From assembly GCF_018873765.1 (NCBI RefSeq), contig NC_057925.1, positions 61,082,970-61,146,969 of the forward strand: a stretch of 64,000 nucleotides of DNA, read 5' to 3'. Source of the DNA: Telopea speciosissima (taxonomy: Eukaryota; Streptophyta; Magnoliopsida; Proteales; Proteaceae). Shown here in pieces: positions 22,440 to 33,174 of the stretch. The notes below the pieces were generated by a model. It had not been told where the DNA came from, did not search any database, and was given only the letters and a program-made list of their open reading frames with translations. How positions within the stretch are numbered: the first letter of the stretch is position 1; each line of letters opens with the position of its first letter. The position numbers and the translations under genes are program-made.

Positions 22440-22905
22440 TACTGATGCGACTATTCCATATGATCCTAATTCGGTTGAGTGTAAACTAGTTATCATTTGT
22501 GATGGCAGTTATGACCCCAATATTGGCGAGGCAGGTTGGGGGTATGTATTGTTCGGTAATCCAAATTTTTTTGGTGTTCTATAGATTTTGGATTCTCATG
22601 ATGTGCATAGAAGTCGGAGGTAAGAGAGGTTTTACAAGGATTATAAGTTGCTCAAGAACAAGGATGGGAAGATATAAAAGTTTGAACAGACTCTGAAAAG
22701 GAATCAAAATGGCTGAGGAGGAGACAATCATCTTGGCCTTGGAATTTATTTGTGATACTAGATGAATGTTTAATTGTTAATAAACTTATTTTGGGTTTTA
22801 AATTTTGTTTTAGTTGTCTAAGAAATTTAGGGAGTATGTCGGCTGATAATTAGCTAAGAAAGCAAGGCTTGATAAGATAACATCTAAGATCATAGCTGAT
22901 GTACA
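22440..22905 (+). mobile_element. Decayed LINE RNase H fragment
   Basis: Pieces on the + strand read CKLVIICDGSYDPNIGEAGW (first strands, with the catalytic-type Asp), then AEEETIILALEF and finally a degenerate LAKKARL. Stops and frame changes separate them. The order matches the plant LINE RNase H domain, as at 8730. Confidence 0.65.
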
Positions 22906-23920
22906 CTCATTTATTTTTAATTAAGGGTTCTGTTTTTCTCAACTTGTATAAATGTTGGAGAGATCTTGAGCTAAAAGTGGAGTATCTTAGCTCTAGTCGT
23001 CAACCATTGATGTGGCCACTCTTAAATTACTCATAACCCATCTCAAAAAACCATCCTCAGAAGGCAGCCATTAAATTACTCTATTACTTCAGCCTTTCAT
23101 ATTAAAAATAGGGGAACTTAGAGATCTCTCTCGGATCTCTACGTTGCCAAGGAAGATAATTTTTTTTTCAATAAAAGAAAGAAAATATATAAAAAAAAAA
23201 ACATAAAAAGAATGATGTAGAGTTTCATATGTTACAATATCCTATGTTAGAAGACAGAGAGGAGCTTTTGTTGACGAATTTCATAATTTAAGGTATCCTA
23301 TGTTAGAAGAGAGAGATGAGGTGCATACCTAATTAAGAGCTAGTATTTAAAATCATAAAAAAGATGTTATCAAAACCAATAAGAATGTTGGTCAAATTCT
23401 TAAGTAAGAAAGCTTTATGATCCTATACCAATATGCATAATAGAATTCATTTTTCATGTATTAAGAGCTAACTTGGCTAGGGAGATGTATTATTAGATGT
23501 TACTAGGTAGTGAGTGAAATCACATCAAGTTGGGGCTTCTCAATTAGTTTTGGGAAAAGGTTCTGAGCCGCCAGGGAGGCTGCTCTCTATCTCTCTCATG
23601 CTCTCCTATGTACGAAATCATTTTGGTACATTTCATTGATACGCTCCTTGATACCGCTCGCTCAAGAACCGCTCCCCTAGTTTTTTACGTACCACAAAAA
23701 AAAAAAAAAAAAAATTCAAGAATGCAATCACACTACAAATTTTTTGACCAAATTTTTCCTGCAAAGGGAAGCGTAGTTTCGACCCCAAATAATAAGGATG
23801 AGAGTTTGTAATGGGACAAGAGCTCCAAATTGCATCACATTCTCACATCAATAGTGGTGAGGGGCTTCTTCCTCTCTCACATGTAATGTATAATTCTTCC
23901 CCCCTCTCCTGAGGTGGGAT
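22906..23920. other. AT-rich intergenic DNA
   Basis: No gene is supported. TATCCTATGTTAGAAGA occurs twice (about 23240 and 23292) in a diverged local duplication, and there is an A run near 23696-23714. Confidence 0.5.
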
Positions 23921-24065
23921 CGAGATCGGATCATGTCCTTGTACAAGTACCGTCCAAGGCCCTCCAGAGCCATTCACATGGAATCCACTATGGGACCCAC
24001 AGGAGGAGTGGATTCCATGTGAGTGGCCTTGGATGGTACTTGTACAAGGACATGATCCGGTCTCG
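23921..24065. repeat. Foldback MITE 1, 145 bp
   Basis: Arms of about 60 bp, GATCATGTCCTTGTACAAGT to the left and ACTTGTACAAGGACATGATC to the right, enclose a short loop around GGGACCCACAGG. The arms pair almost perfectly, so the copy is young or the structure is maintained. Confidence 0.8.
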
Positions 24066-24678
24066 CTGGGATCCTCTCCAATGAGCCATTCAACGGCTAA
24101 GCTGGCTGTGTTTGCATCAGGATGCACACAAGCACACATCCGAGTGCGCATCCAATCAACCCAGCTGTTGGATGCTCATTGGGCGCACGCCTCATTGGAA
24201 AGGATCCGGACTCCCCTCCCTCTCCCTTACTGGGCAAGAAGAGGAGAAAGCAGGTTAATTGAAAACCAACCCGATTTGTTATCACTCCCTAGTCCCTCCA
24301 CCCTTGTTGGAGGACACATTGTAAAGAGTGGATTGAGCTCCTCTTGAGGGAGCCTAGCATCCAGGGGGCATCCAAGGGCTGGACTGGGCTGGGCTGCACA
24401 CATTCCAATGGTTGATTGGTATGCATCGAAATGTGTGCAACACAGGCTAATCCTTGGATACCCCTTGGGCACTCCATGGGCGCTAGGCTCCCTGGAGAGG
24501 ATCCGAATCTTAAAAAGTGTCGAACCTTAACCCTCGGATCCGGCTTGCCGCACAGTAAGTGCCCAATGAGCAACTGACGGTTGGATTGGCTGGCACACAT
24601 CCCCGAGCGTGTGTCTGATGTGTGCCAACCGCCTAGCCAAGCCGTCATTGGGCGGATTACTCATTGGAGAGGAGCTCG
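24066..24678. repeat. Cluster of three further foldback elements
   Basis: 24068-24209 runs from GGATCCTCTCCAATGAG to TCATTGGAAAGGATCC. 24331-24509 runs from CTCCTCTTGAGGGAGCCTAG to CTAGGCTCCCTGGAGAGGAT. 24559-24678 pairs GCCCAATGA with TCATTGGGC and ends TCATTGGAGAGGAGCTC. All share GGATCC-TCTCCAATGAG-type ends and inner GCACACAT words, so they are related members of one family. The cluster ends less than 200 bp from the bL25 start codon. Confidence 0.7.
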
Positions 24679-24856
24679 ACGCTAAACTCTCAACGCCGTA
24701 AATCCTCAAATGACAAAATCTCCTCTGATCTTAGTCTGAATTCTGTCTCCGAAGTTCACCACCAGCTCCGGAACGGAGACGAGAGAGGTCAGACGACTAT
24801 TTCAGAGAGAAAGAGAGAGCTGAGGAGTGCAGTGCTAGTTTTTGCAAGCGGAGCAA

Positions 24857-27800
24857 ATGTGGATTCATCGGCCTCTGCTCACCAAGGCCATACACCTCCG
24901 GTTCCTCTCCCAAGCAGCAGCAGCAGCAGCAGCTCTTCGCGAACCCGAAGTCCCACTCACATACCTCGAAGGCTTCCCCAAACCAGACCCCAAACACGAC
25001 GAGACGATACTTGCTATCCCTCGGGCTACGTCCGGTAAAAGTATAGCGGCGAAGGAGAGGAAGGCTGGTCGGGTGCCCAGCATCGTGTTCGAGCAAGAAG
25101 ATGGCCAGCACGGTGGGAATAAGAGACTCATCTCTGTGCAGACCAATCAGATCAGGAAACTCGTCAATCATCTCGGCCGATCCTTCTTCCTCTCCAGGCT
25201 CTTTGATCTCGAGGTTAGACCAACGTTCGACTCCAACGAAAACATTGAGAAAGTCCGCGTCTTACCTCGATGGGTATGGCCTTGATTTCGTGCTAATTTC
25301 CTGTCACTGTTGGTTTCTAATCCCGTTCATGCGGAGAAGCATCGAAAGAGAGGCTATTGTGTTGCGTGATTTCTGCTTTGTTTACATTCTTACGCTTTAT
25401 GTTGTTTATGACTTCTGAGAGTATAATGGAGAACGTTGATATGAATAATGAATGATGGGGGAAAAAGTTCAGTTTGGTACGATTATTAATCAATTCATTT
25501 GCAGGCTAACCAAGTTTGTCACCGTTACTTAATGAGCAGCAAACTACTGAACAGTGACCTCAAACATGGATCTCATATACTCTGTAGAACTGGACTCGCA
25601 TAATTCTTGGTCACGGTGGGCATCTAGGTTGGGATCCCAAAATATTTGCGATTGGAAGAAACTGTGGTAAAATTATCAAAAAGATTTAAAGAGCTATGAC
25701 TATGACAGTCTTTCCTGAGGGATGAGGATGAAATTTACATCTAGAGAATGAGAGTCTAGTTGTAGAAAAACTATCTATTCCACTTGGTAGAAAATTGTAT
25801 TTTTCTAGGGGTCGGTCTGAATAACATTCTCGAGTGCCACGAACGCCGCAGCTGTACAATGGTCTTTGCTGAATGTTTCCTTGCCAAACCAGCTCTAAGT
25901 GGCCATCGTTTGGTGTGATGGTAAAAAGCTTGGCTGCCTGTTTGAATACACATGTTCAAGTTTGAGAGCGCCCCTGTTTGGCAAAATGCCAAAGGTTAGG
26001 ACTGTCCAATCCAACCCTCATGGGGATACTATGAAAGTGAGATTTGTACTGGGATCCACCCCTTGGCAAAAGTGGGACTTCAACCAGGTTATAGCCCTTA
26101 GTAAATTGAATTTTACCTTACATTAGAATGCCATTATTTTCTTTGAAGTTTCTATACACTCGATCATTAAAAATGGACAAACTGAAAAGTATCTGGAATG
26201 GCTGAATGCAGATAAAAGATTCTTAGTGAAATTATAGGATGTACACGAGGTGTAGAAGTATTCATTATGTTCCCCTCTTATTTCATGGTTTATAAATTAG
26301 GATTAAATTTTCACCCAAAAAAATGTATATATAAATTAGGAATAATATATTATTGTATCTTTTCTTTTACAGCAGGTGTATTTTGAATAGCTCACCAACA
26401 ATACAGGAGCTTGTTATTGTGTACATTAGATGAATCTGAAATAAATAAAACAATGATCTCAGTGATATTTTGTATACGTTATCCCTCAATAGCTAATTGT
26501 GGTGTAGCATGTGGACGTTTTTAAATTGTCCTGCTGATAGGATTTTAAAGCTGCTCTTACTGGCTGTGATTTGGCCTTCTTGCTCATACCATAAGATACA
26601 CTATTCTAAATGATGTCTAAGAACTGGGGAGTAATTGGAGAGAAGGAAAAAGACTAATTAATTAAAGGGTAAAGGCTGCGCATGCCGGCACTGTGCCCAG
26701 CCTGAGTCTGTCTCTCTCCCACCCCCTATGGAAATGATTCCCCTGCCCTCCCCATTGGACACAGCCGCTAGCTTCAGGAATGCCAGTGGCGTGCCCAAAC
26801 ATCTCCCTTAATTAATATACAAGTGGAGAGTGACAGGGTCCTTTCTCTAGAGAACAAAGTGATAATCTGAGGTGGTCCTCATGTATTGTGACTTGGTCAA
26901 TTCAATTCAATCTGAATGTAATTTAATTCCTATAATTCTTTTAACTTGATGCTCAAAATTGTTGTGTCAGATTCATCTCCATGCAGGCACAGATGCAGTG
27001 CTGAATGTTACGTTTCTAAGAGCCCCATCTCATGCTTTATTGAAGGTTGATGTTCCTCTTGTGTTCAGAGGAGAAGATGTATCCCCTGGATTAAGAAAAG
27101 GTATGCCAACTGTGCACTTGTTTTATATTTATGTTTGTCTTGGCACTATTTAGTCCCTCTCAAGTACAAAATTGTAAAATGTTTGGCATATATTGTTTGA
27201 ATCATCCTCCTGGATGCAACTAATTAGTGTTCATATGTTTTGGATGGGTAATAGCCCAAAAATCAAACTAAGCTAAAAATGGAGTCTTAACCTAAGATTT
27301 GGAGTTAAGCTTGGAAATTTGCAAGAAAAGAAAAAAAGTGGGTGAACATTGTGGGTTCATTTATGGCATCTGGGTAGTTCTGCTAATCTGTTTTAGTTTT
27401 TGCCCTGTCAACTGAGTTTCTCATTGATTGAATGCTCTGGACTCTAGAAGGATAAGTCATGGCCAGGGCTATAGTATGATGGGATTAAGTTCTAGTGGCT
27501 TCTGCTTCTCTGCACTGGAATCTTACCTAGTGGGTAGACCCTTCCCAACTAAAATGGTAATATCTCTTCTTGGCTCTTGTTATGCATCCTTGTGCATAAG
27601 GATTCTCTCTCTCACCCACTCACACACACACACACACTAATGTCTCTTGATTGATCTATCAAGTACTTCCCTTGCAAAATGACTGATCCATTTTATATGC
27701 TTATTGATGGGTATATCTAATTGTATCTTTTAGTTCGTTACTTCAATAATGAAGTTTATTTTTTAATTGTTATCATATCCCTAATAATGTATACCAACTA

Positions 27801-29640
27801 TCCTTCTTTTGTAGATTATCCACTCTGCACCCCAAAGCCAGTGTTGCTCTACAGGTTGATTCTAGTTTTCAACCGTTAGCCATATGATTATGGAATTGCT
27901 TTTTTATTATATAAAGCTATAATAGATTGATGGGACTCACCCATATGTTTCCAATTTTTTTAACTTGTAGTGGGCACGATATTTTGGCCATTTGGAAGTT
28001 TTGTTGCAGAACTCACTTTGGTCCTGATCATTAGTAATTAATAAGTTGTAAAATACCCCTTTTAATTATTAATTTATTTAAATTGTTTTTAAATGACTTA
28101 AAAATAACCCCACTCTAGGGTTTTCCCTTTCATTTGAAGTTTCCTCTCCTTTTTTATGATTGTTTGGTTAATCTAAGGTGTTGCCACATGTCATTCCTGC
28201 TTATTGGGTCAGGATAATGATTGCTTTATTACTGTTTCTCTGTGTTCGTAGATTATCTCATCCAAGTAAAAGAAACCTAAATGACCAAGCATTTAGATTG
28301 TGGGCAAGTGTTTGTATGGTAGATATAACGAAAAGCGCTGAACCTAGAACGCATTCATCATAAATATTTATTCTTTTTGATGAGTGACAATTTGATTGTA
28401 TAAAAAAGAATCCCTTACCATCAGGTATATATCCATACATATCATAGCATCTCATTAATAGTACACGATCTGGAAGTGAGAGACTACACTCTGGAATTGT
28501 AAGACTAGTTTTTATATTTCTCCCTTTTTTTTTTCCTCCCCGAATTTTATGCTTCATCCTCTTGTTGAACATGGTATGGTTGTTGATAAATGAAGCATGG
28601 TTGGAGTTTTATTTACAGATGATTAATCCTTGTATTTTCTTTTCTTTTTCTTTTTTTATTTAAAGATTGTTGTTTCCTCTGGATAGGAGTCAACATAAAT
28701 AACACAGCATCCTGATTGTTTGAGAAATTATCTTATCTTTATTATTTATTTATTTATTTTTGGGTTTGTGAGTCTTATTTTTAAGTTGTTGACCAATAAC
28801 TCATCAATTTTGACATCTTAGATCGTAAGGGGAGGACAGTAAAAGCCAAACTCAAAACATTTTCTTATAGAATAAAACTCCTCAAAATAAAATATCAAAT
28901 TAACTTCACCCAACTTGGGAATTTGGTCCTTGAATTTAATGGAGAGATTGGAAAGAGCTACCTCAGGTTTATTGCCATACAGAGAGCAACTCAATATGCT
29001 TGAAGCTGATTTCTACAGACAAAAGCAGTAACGCAGGCTTGTCCCGTAGGAGAGGGTTTCTTGGGTGGCCATGGAGGACCCTATTGATTTTGCTAGCTTA
29101 GTCACCTTTCTCAGGCCTCACACTTAAAAAAAGGATTACAGTTCTCACTGGATGACAGATTCCTGGGTATGCAGTCAATTGCTCCAGGAACGAGAAGTGC
29201 ATGTTCTTATTCTCAAGCCCCCTCCCCCTTTTTTTGGCAGCTTGTGGGTTTCAAAAACTGTATGCAGATTAAGTTACAATTGCATAATCTCACATCCTGT
29301 AGTTAATATGAAATTAAATTTTAAACTTGTATTTTGTGATCTTTGGCAGGATAGTCTTACATCTTGTAGTGAATATGAAATTGAACTGTAAACTTGTATT
29401 TTGTGATCTTTGGCAGGAGCTTATTTGAATACCATAAAGAGGACTGTTCCATACCTTTGCCCTGCTGATATTGTCCCACCATTTATTGACGTTGATTTAA
29501 GTGAGTTGGATGCGGGCCAAAAGTTGGTAATGGCTGATCTCAACGTTCATCCGGCACTTCGGCTTCTTAAATCCAAGGATGAACCTGTTTGTAAGATTAT
29601 GGGGGCGAGGGTCTCTGAGCTACAGAAGAAGTCTAAATGA
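24857..29640 (+). CDS. Organellar ribosomal protein bL25-type (TL5/CTC family), three exons
   Basis: Coding exons: 24857-25273, 26971-27100 and 29417-29640, giving 256 residues. All junctions are GT-AG and keep the frame (GAT-GG|GTATGG; TGTCAG|ATTC; AAAAG|GTATGC; TTGGCAG|GAGC). The start MWIHRPLLTKAIHLRFLSQ looks like an organelle presequence. A seven-Ala run from a (CAG)n tract follows. The domain core is GKSIAAKERKAGRVPSIVFE and NQIRKLVNHLG in exon 1, IHLHAGTDAVLNVTFLRAP in exon 2, and GAYLNTIKRTVPYLCPADIV with LVMADLNVHPAL in exon 3. This is the bL25-like fold plus the C-terminal beta domain of the long TL5/CTC form, which binds 5S rRNA in bacteria. As I recall, plant homologues include At4g23620 and At5g66860. 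Expected role: large subunit of the mitochondrial or plastid ribosome. Confidence 0.9.
25905..25965 (+). repeat. tRNA-like SINE scrap in bL25 intron 1
   Basis: GTGTGATGGTAAAAAGCTTGG followed about 25 bp later by ATGTTCAAGTTTGAG resembles A-box and B-box spacing of a tRNA-derived SINE (first motif shown in part: GATGGTAAAAAGC). No tail or target duplication was found. Confidence 0.3.
29283..29416 (+). repeat. 67-bp tandem duplication that repeats the 3' splice site of bL25 intron 2
   Basis: Unit 1 (29283-29349) and unit 2 (29350-29416) both end TTGTGATCTTTGGCAG, so two equivalent acceptors precede the last exon. Only the second gives an open frame: use of the first would create GGA-TAG at once. 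The units differ at several positions, so the duplication is not brand new. Confidence 0.8.
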
Positions 29641-30765
29641 GGGCCTTGTTGAACTAGTGAATCTATTATTTCAAAGCCTGTCACCATCTTTGATTTCAGG
29701 AAATTTTGAGCTCATCCATTCTTTTTGGTCTTATTACGCAGAAGTTTCTTTCATTGAAACCTTGCACCTGTCCTTGTGTTAACAGCAACCAGTGGTTGTA
29801 GTTGACGGCACTTGCACCAAGGCATGAAGCTGATGTTCTGGTGAGTTAATACAATGTATGCATTCTAGAAATGACAAAGGTACATGGATCAGTGTGGCTA
29901 AGTTCTTCACTTTAGGCATTTCATTGTTAGTAGCCAGACTTTTGCGAACTATTCATTGGTTTGAATAAGGACATACCTTGTGAAATCATAGACAACATGC
30001 AGATATATATATTTATATTTACAGTTTGGCTCTAGCTTTCTGTTCTTTGTTTACCCCCCTCCTTTCTCCCCTCCCCCAATTCTTTTATTTTCACCCTCTT
30101 GAAACTGTAAAAACGATGAATAGGATGATTTTGAGAGGAGGAAGAGGAAAGCAGATGGATAGTGCTGCATGTTAGAACGGAAAGGGGTGTAGATTGTCTA
30201 TATGAACTTAACTCACAAGAATGTTTGGAATCCACTCCTATTGGTTAACATAAACATGGGGAGTGGATTGTTTTAGATTTTAGAACTCAAAGGCTGGCTG
30301 TGGGATTGATTTCCCTCCTGTGAGATAGCAATATCTTATACAAATCAGGAGCCAGAGTGGAGTACATGTCTAAAAATTAGCTGGAACAGTAACATTTTCT
30401 TAGACAATCAGGAGCCAGACAGAAGAGTGCATGTCTAATACTCAGTTGGAAGCTTGGAGCAGTTAGGTCTAGAAAGAGTTAAAACGTATAGTCATTGTTG
30501 TGTTGCTTATATGTTTCTGGCAAAATAGTCAAATGACTTACCCTTGAAGGGGCCAATGTGGAACATTGTGATGACATGGAAATAGTGACTTTAGGGCTAG
30601 GAGGTCTTGAAAGTATAAGGGATTTGAGAATCTCTTTTACAAAATTAATTGGCAGGCTGATATAGCTACACTTTGAAAACTTTGTTTATTGGTACTTTCA
30701 CAGTTCACCTCCCCCTCCTTTAACCACTTACTTTTAGATTTCAGTAACTAATGGCCTTTTTTTTT

Positions 30766-30796
<31 letters not shown>

Positions 30797-31604
30797 GTGG
30801 TAAAAGCCCAAAGTAATGAATGAACAATGATATCTTGAACCAAGTCTTGCTCTTGGACTTTTTATTTGTAACATGACAGATCTGATGGGACCAAAATCAG
30901 TGTTAAAGTCTAAAATGGGTGTGTAAGGTTCTAAAATCCCACAACAAGATAATATTTATGAAAGGAGGTTGATCATGTTAACCCAGGTTGATGAAGTTAA
31001 CAGACAATAGCTCATGCATGCAGTTAACTGGGCAAAAACAATGAAAGACTAATTGGCAGTTAGTCTAGATTTAGACATTCCGGAGGAAAGCCACCTTTCT
31101 ATGAAGGTTGTTCATGACTTTTTATTTCATTCCAATAATATCTTTTAGGAAAAGGAACTCCCTTACAAACAATCGGACCTCACATCCTCTCTCTACCATA
31201 AAAAAACCCCAATTTGATGGTTCGAAATTGTACACAGGTGTTGGAGGAAACCTTTGCCCATATCTTTGTTATGGAAATTGTTTCAATAATACTATTCATA
31301 TGTGGAGAGAGTTTTCCTCGACCATGGTAGAAGGAAAACTCGTAATTCATTATTAACCCCCTATAAAAAAAATGTTTAAACTACCCTTCCCCCATTATGA
31401 GACTCATCCTTACCTCCCACGATGAAGGAATACTCCTTCTCCATTGTGAAAGAAAACCTCCCCTTATATATATTTCATCCAAAGAAAGGTTGTGAAGTTT
31501 GTAATATAAGGAGTGTCTTTTGGTAACAATCATTCATTCCCCCCCCCCCCTCTTTGAGGAGTGTGTGGTTAACCTCTGTTATTTCATTCTGATTTTTAAA
31601 AAAT
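29641..31604. other. 3' flank of bL25 and intergenic DNA
   Basis: No supported gene. A striking homopolymer junction, 19 T followed by 22 G, lies at 30757-30797. Confidence 0.6.
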
Positions 31605-31768
31605 AATCTCCGTTATTGGAGGCTTGTAACATTTTTATGAATTTAATCTCTGTTATTGGAGGCTTGTAACATTTTTATGAATTTAATCTCTATTATTGGA
31701 GGCTTGTAACATTTTTGTGGATTTAATCTCTATTATTGGGGGGTTGTAACATTTTTTATGTATTTAAT
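31605..31768. repeat. 40-bp tandem repeat x4
   Basis: Four head-to-tail copies of a unit beginning AATCTCTGTTATTGGAGG and ending TTTTTATGAATTT. Copies 1-3 are nearly identical; the fourth has GGGGGG in place of GGAGGC and a longer T run. No spacers separate the units, so it is a plain minisatellite. Confidence 0.85.
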
Positions 31769-32441
31769 GGGTTTATCGATTTTGGGTTAGTTAACCTAAC
31801 CCTACAACTCTACAAGGATCTTTTTTAAATACTTGTCCATCCAACTGTTTTTTTTTAAAAAGTCTCATTTTCAAGCTACTTGGGTTAAACATTTGGAGGT
31901 TTTTTTTACCCTGAAAATAAGTGGAACATTTTTATGAAAGTTGTCAAACTTTGAACAAATTTTTTTTATTGTATAATTTGTATTAGGTTAAAACTCAAGG
32001 GATTAGTTGGATGAAAGATCCACTATCTAACATGGACCAATCATGTATTTGATAATTGATGAAATTTTGCAAAATTTGCCTTCGCTAACCTTGGTGAATA
32101 TTATCTATAAAAAGGGCAAAACTTTTCAGAAAAAAAAAAAGAGTTTTTTAAAAAATTCCTTACTTACATATAAATGTTCAGTCTAAAGACTCTAAAAAGA
32201 GATTGCCAAATAGTTAATTTGAGCTTTAAAAATTTCAAGATTATGAGAGTGCAATTGTATCCATGCATTGATAACATGAGAATGTGTATGAATATAGAAA
32301 AGGTATTAGATTGAATTACGCTATGAAATTTGACATGTGACTAATATAAATCCTTTACTATCTATTCAATGGTCGAATTATTTAAAGATTAGAATCACTC
32401 GAGCATGTTGTGAAAGAATTTTTGTTAGGAAAAAAGTTTTT

Positions 32442-32583
32442 TGTTTGGGAGTGCGGTCTACGCCAGCACTCCCATGTGTCTATCTCTCTCCTCCCCATGT
32501 GAAAAGACATCTCTATCCCCCTTGTTTTGAGGAGGAGAGAGATAGACACATGGAAATGCTGGCATAGGCCACACTCTCGGACA
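32442..32583. repeat. Foldback MITE, 142 bp
   Basis: The left arm TGTTTGGGAGTGCGGTCTAC onwards to TCTATCTCTCTCCTCC pairs with the right arm GGAGGAGAGAGATAGACACA onwards to CACTCTCGGACA. The arms are about 52 bp with scattered mismatches. No transposase is present. A sequence with related TCTGTCTCTCTCCC words lies at 26690-26760. Confidence 0.7.
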
Positions 32584-32679
32584 GAGAACTACTACTTTTA
32601 TCAATTTTTTTTTCTTAAATTAGAAAATTCCATTCTCATTCTAAAACGGGAAGAAAGCCCTCTTACATGTACGGATGTA

Positions 32680-32850
32680 CCAACTAGGAATCATTGTCGG
32701 AATCGATTGTCGCCGATTAGCGATTCAGATCAAATCAGAATCAGTCTAAAATAGCAGAAATCGAGGAATCTTTGCACGAGTATTTTGATAACACTAGAAA
32801 TCAGAATCGTCTGTATCGGCCTATTCCCAATCTGATTCAAACCTTAGTTA
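32680..32850. repeat. Diverged CAGAATCG/ATCGG-type dispersed repeat
   Basis: Words such as GGAATCGATTGTCGCC and ATCAGAATCGTCTG match the style of other pieces near 40270, 41100 and 63260. The boundaries are unclear. Confidence 0.3.
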
Positions 32851-33174
32851 TGCCATATGTGTTATCAGTGCATAATCGAGTGCAGGGAATGTTCACGTAC
32901 GCGAGCTTGCGTGAACAACTCACAACCGTTCAGACGGAATCTATTCAGTGGGAATGTTCTGAAATCTTGGCCATCCACCAGCGGCCCATCACAGTTTCTC
33001 ACAGGTACATCACTTGTATTCAACATTCACAGCCAGAGTCGATTCTTGGCAAATTGTTATCTCTTCCTCTTACAGGCTTACCAACAGGAACTGCTTACAG
33101 TTGGATTTCAGAACTTCCCTTTGGTTGTGATATTGATTCTGGTTCGTCCTGAATATTTGCTGGATGAAGAGCGA

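Noticed and set aside
24664-25171. Several open frames on both strands around the bL25 first exon
   Set aside because: They overlap the bL25 frame that has family motifs and matching splice sites; the others carry no motifs.
31605-31768. CRISPR-like array
   Set aside because: The four 40-bp units are contiguous without unique spacers, and this is a plant nuclear genome.
32857-33174. N-terminal extension of the Nudix protein
   Set aside because: The frame stays open upstream to an ATG at 32857, but this part overlaps a dispersed repeat and has no transit-peptide character. The ATG at 33175 gives a typical plastid presequence.
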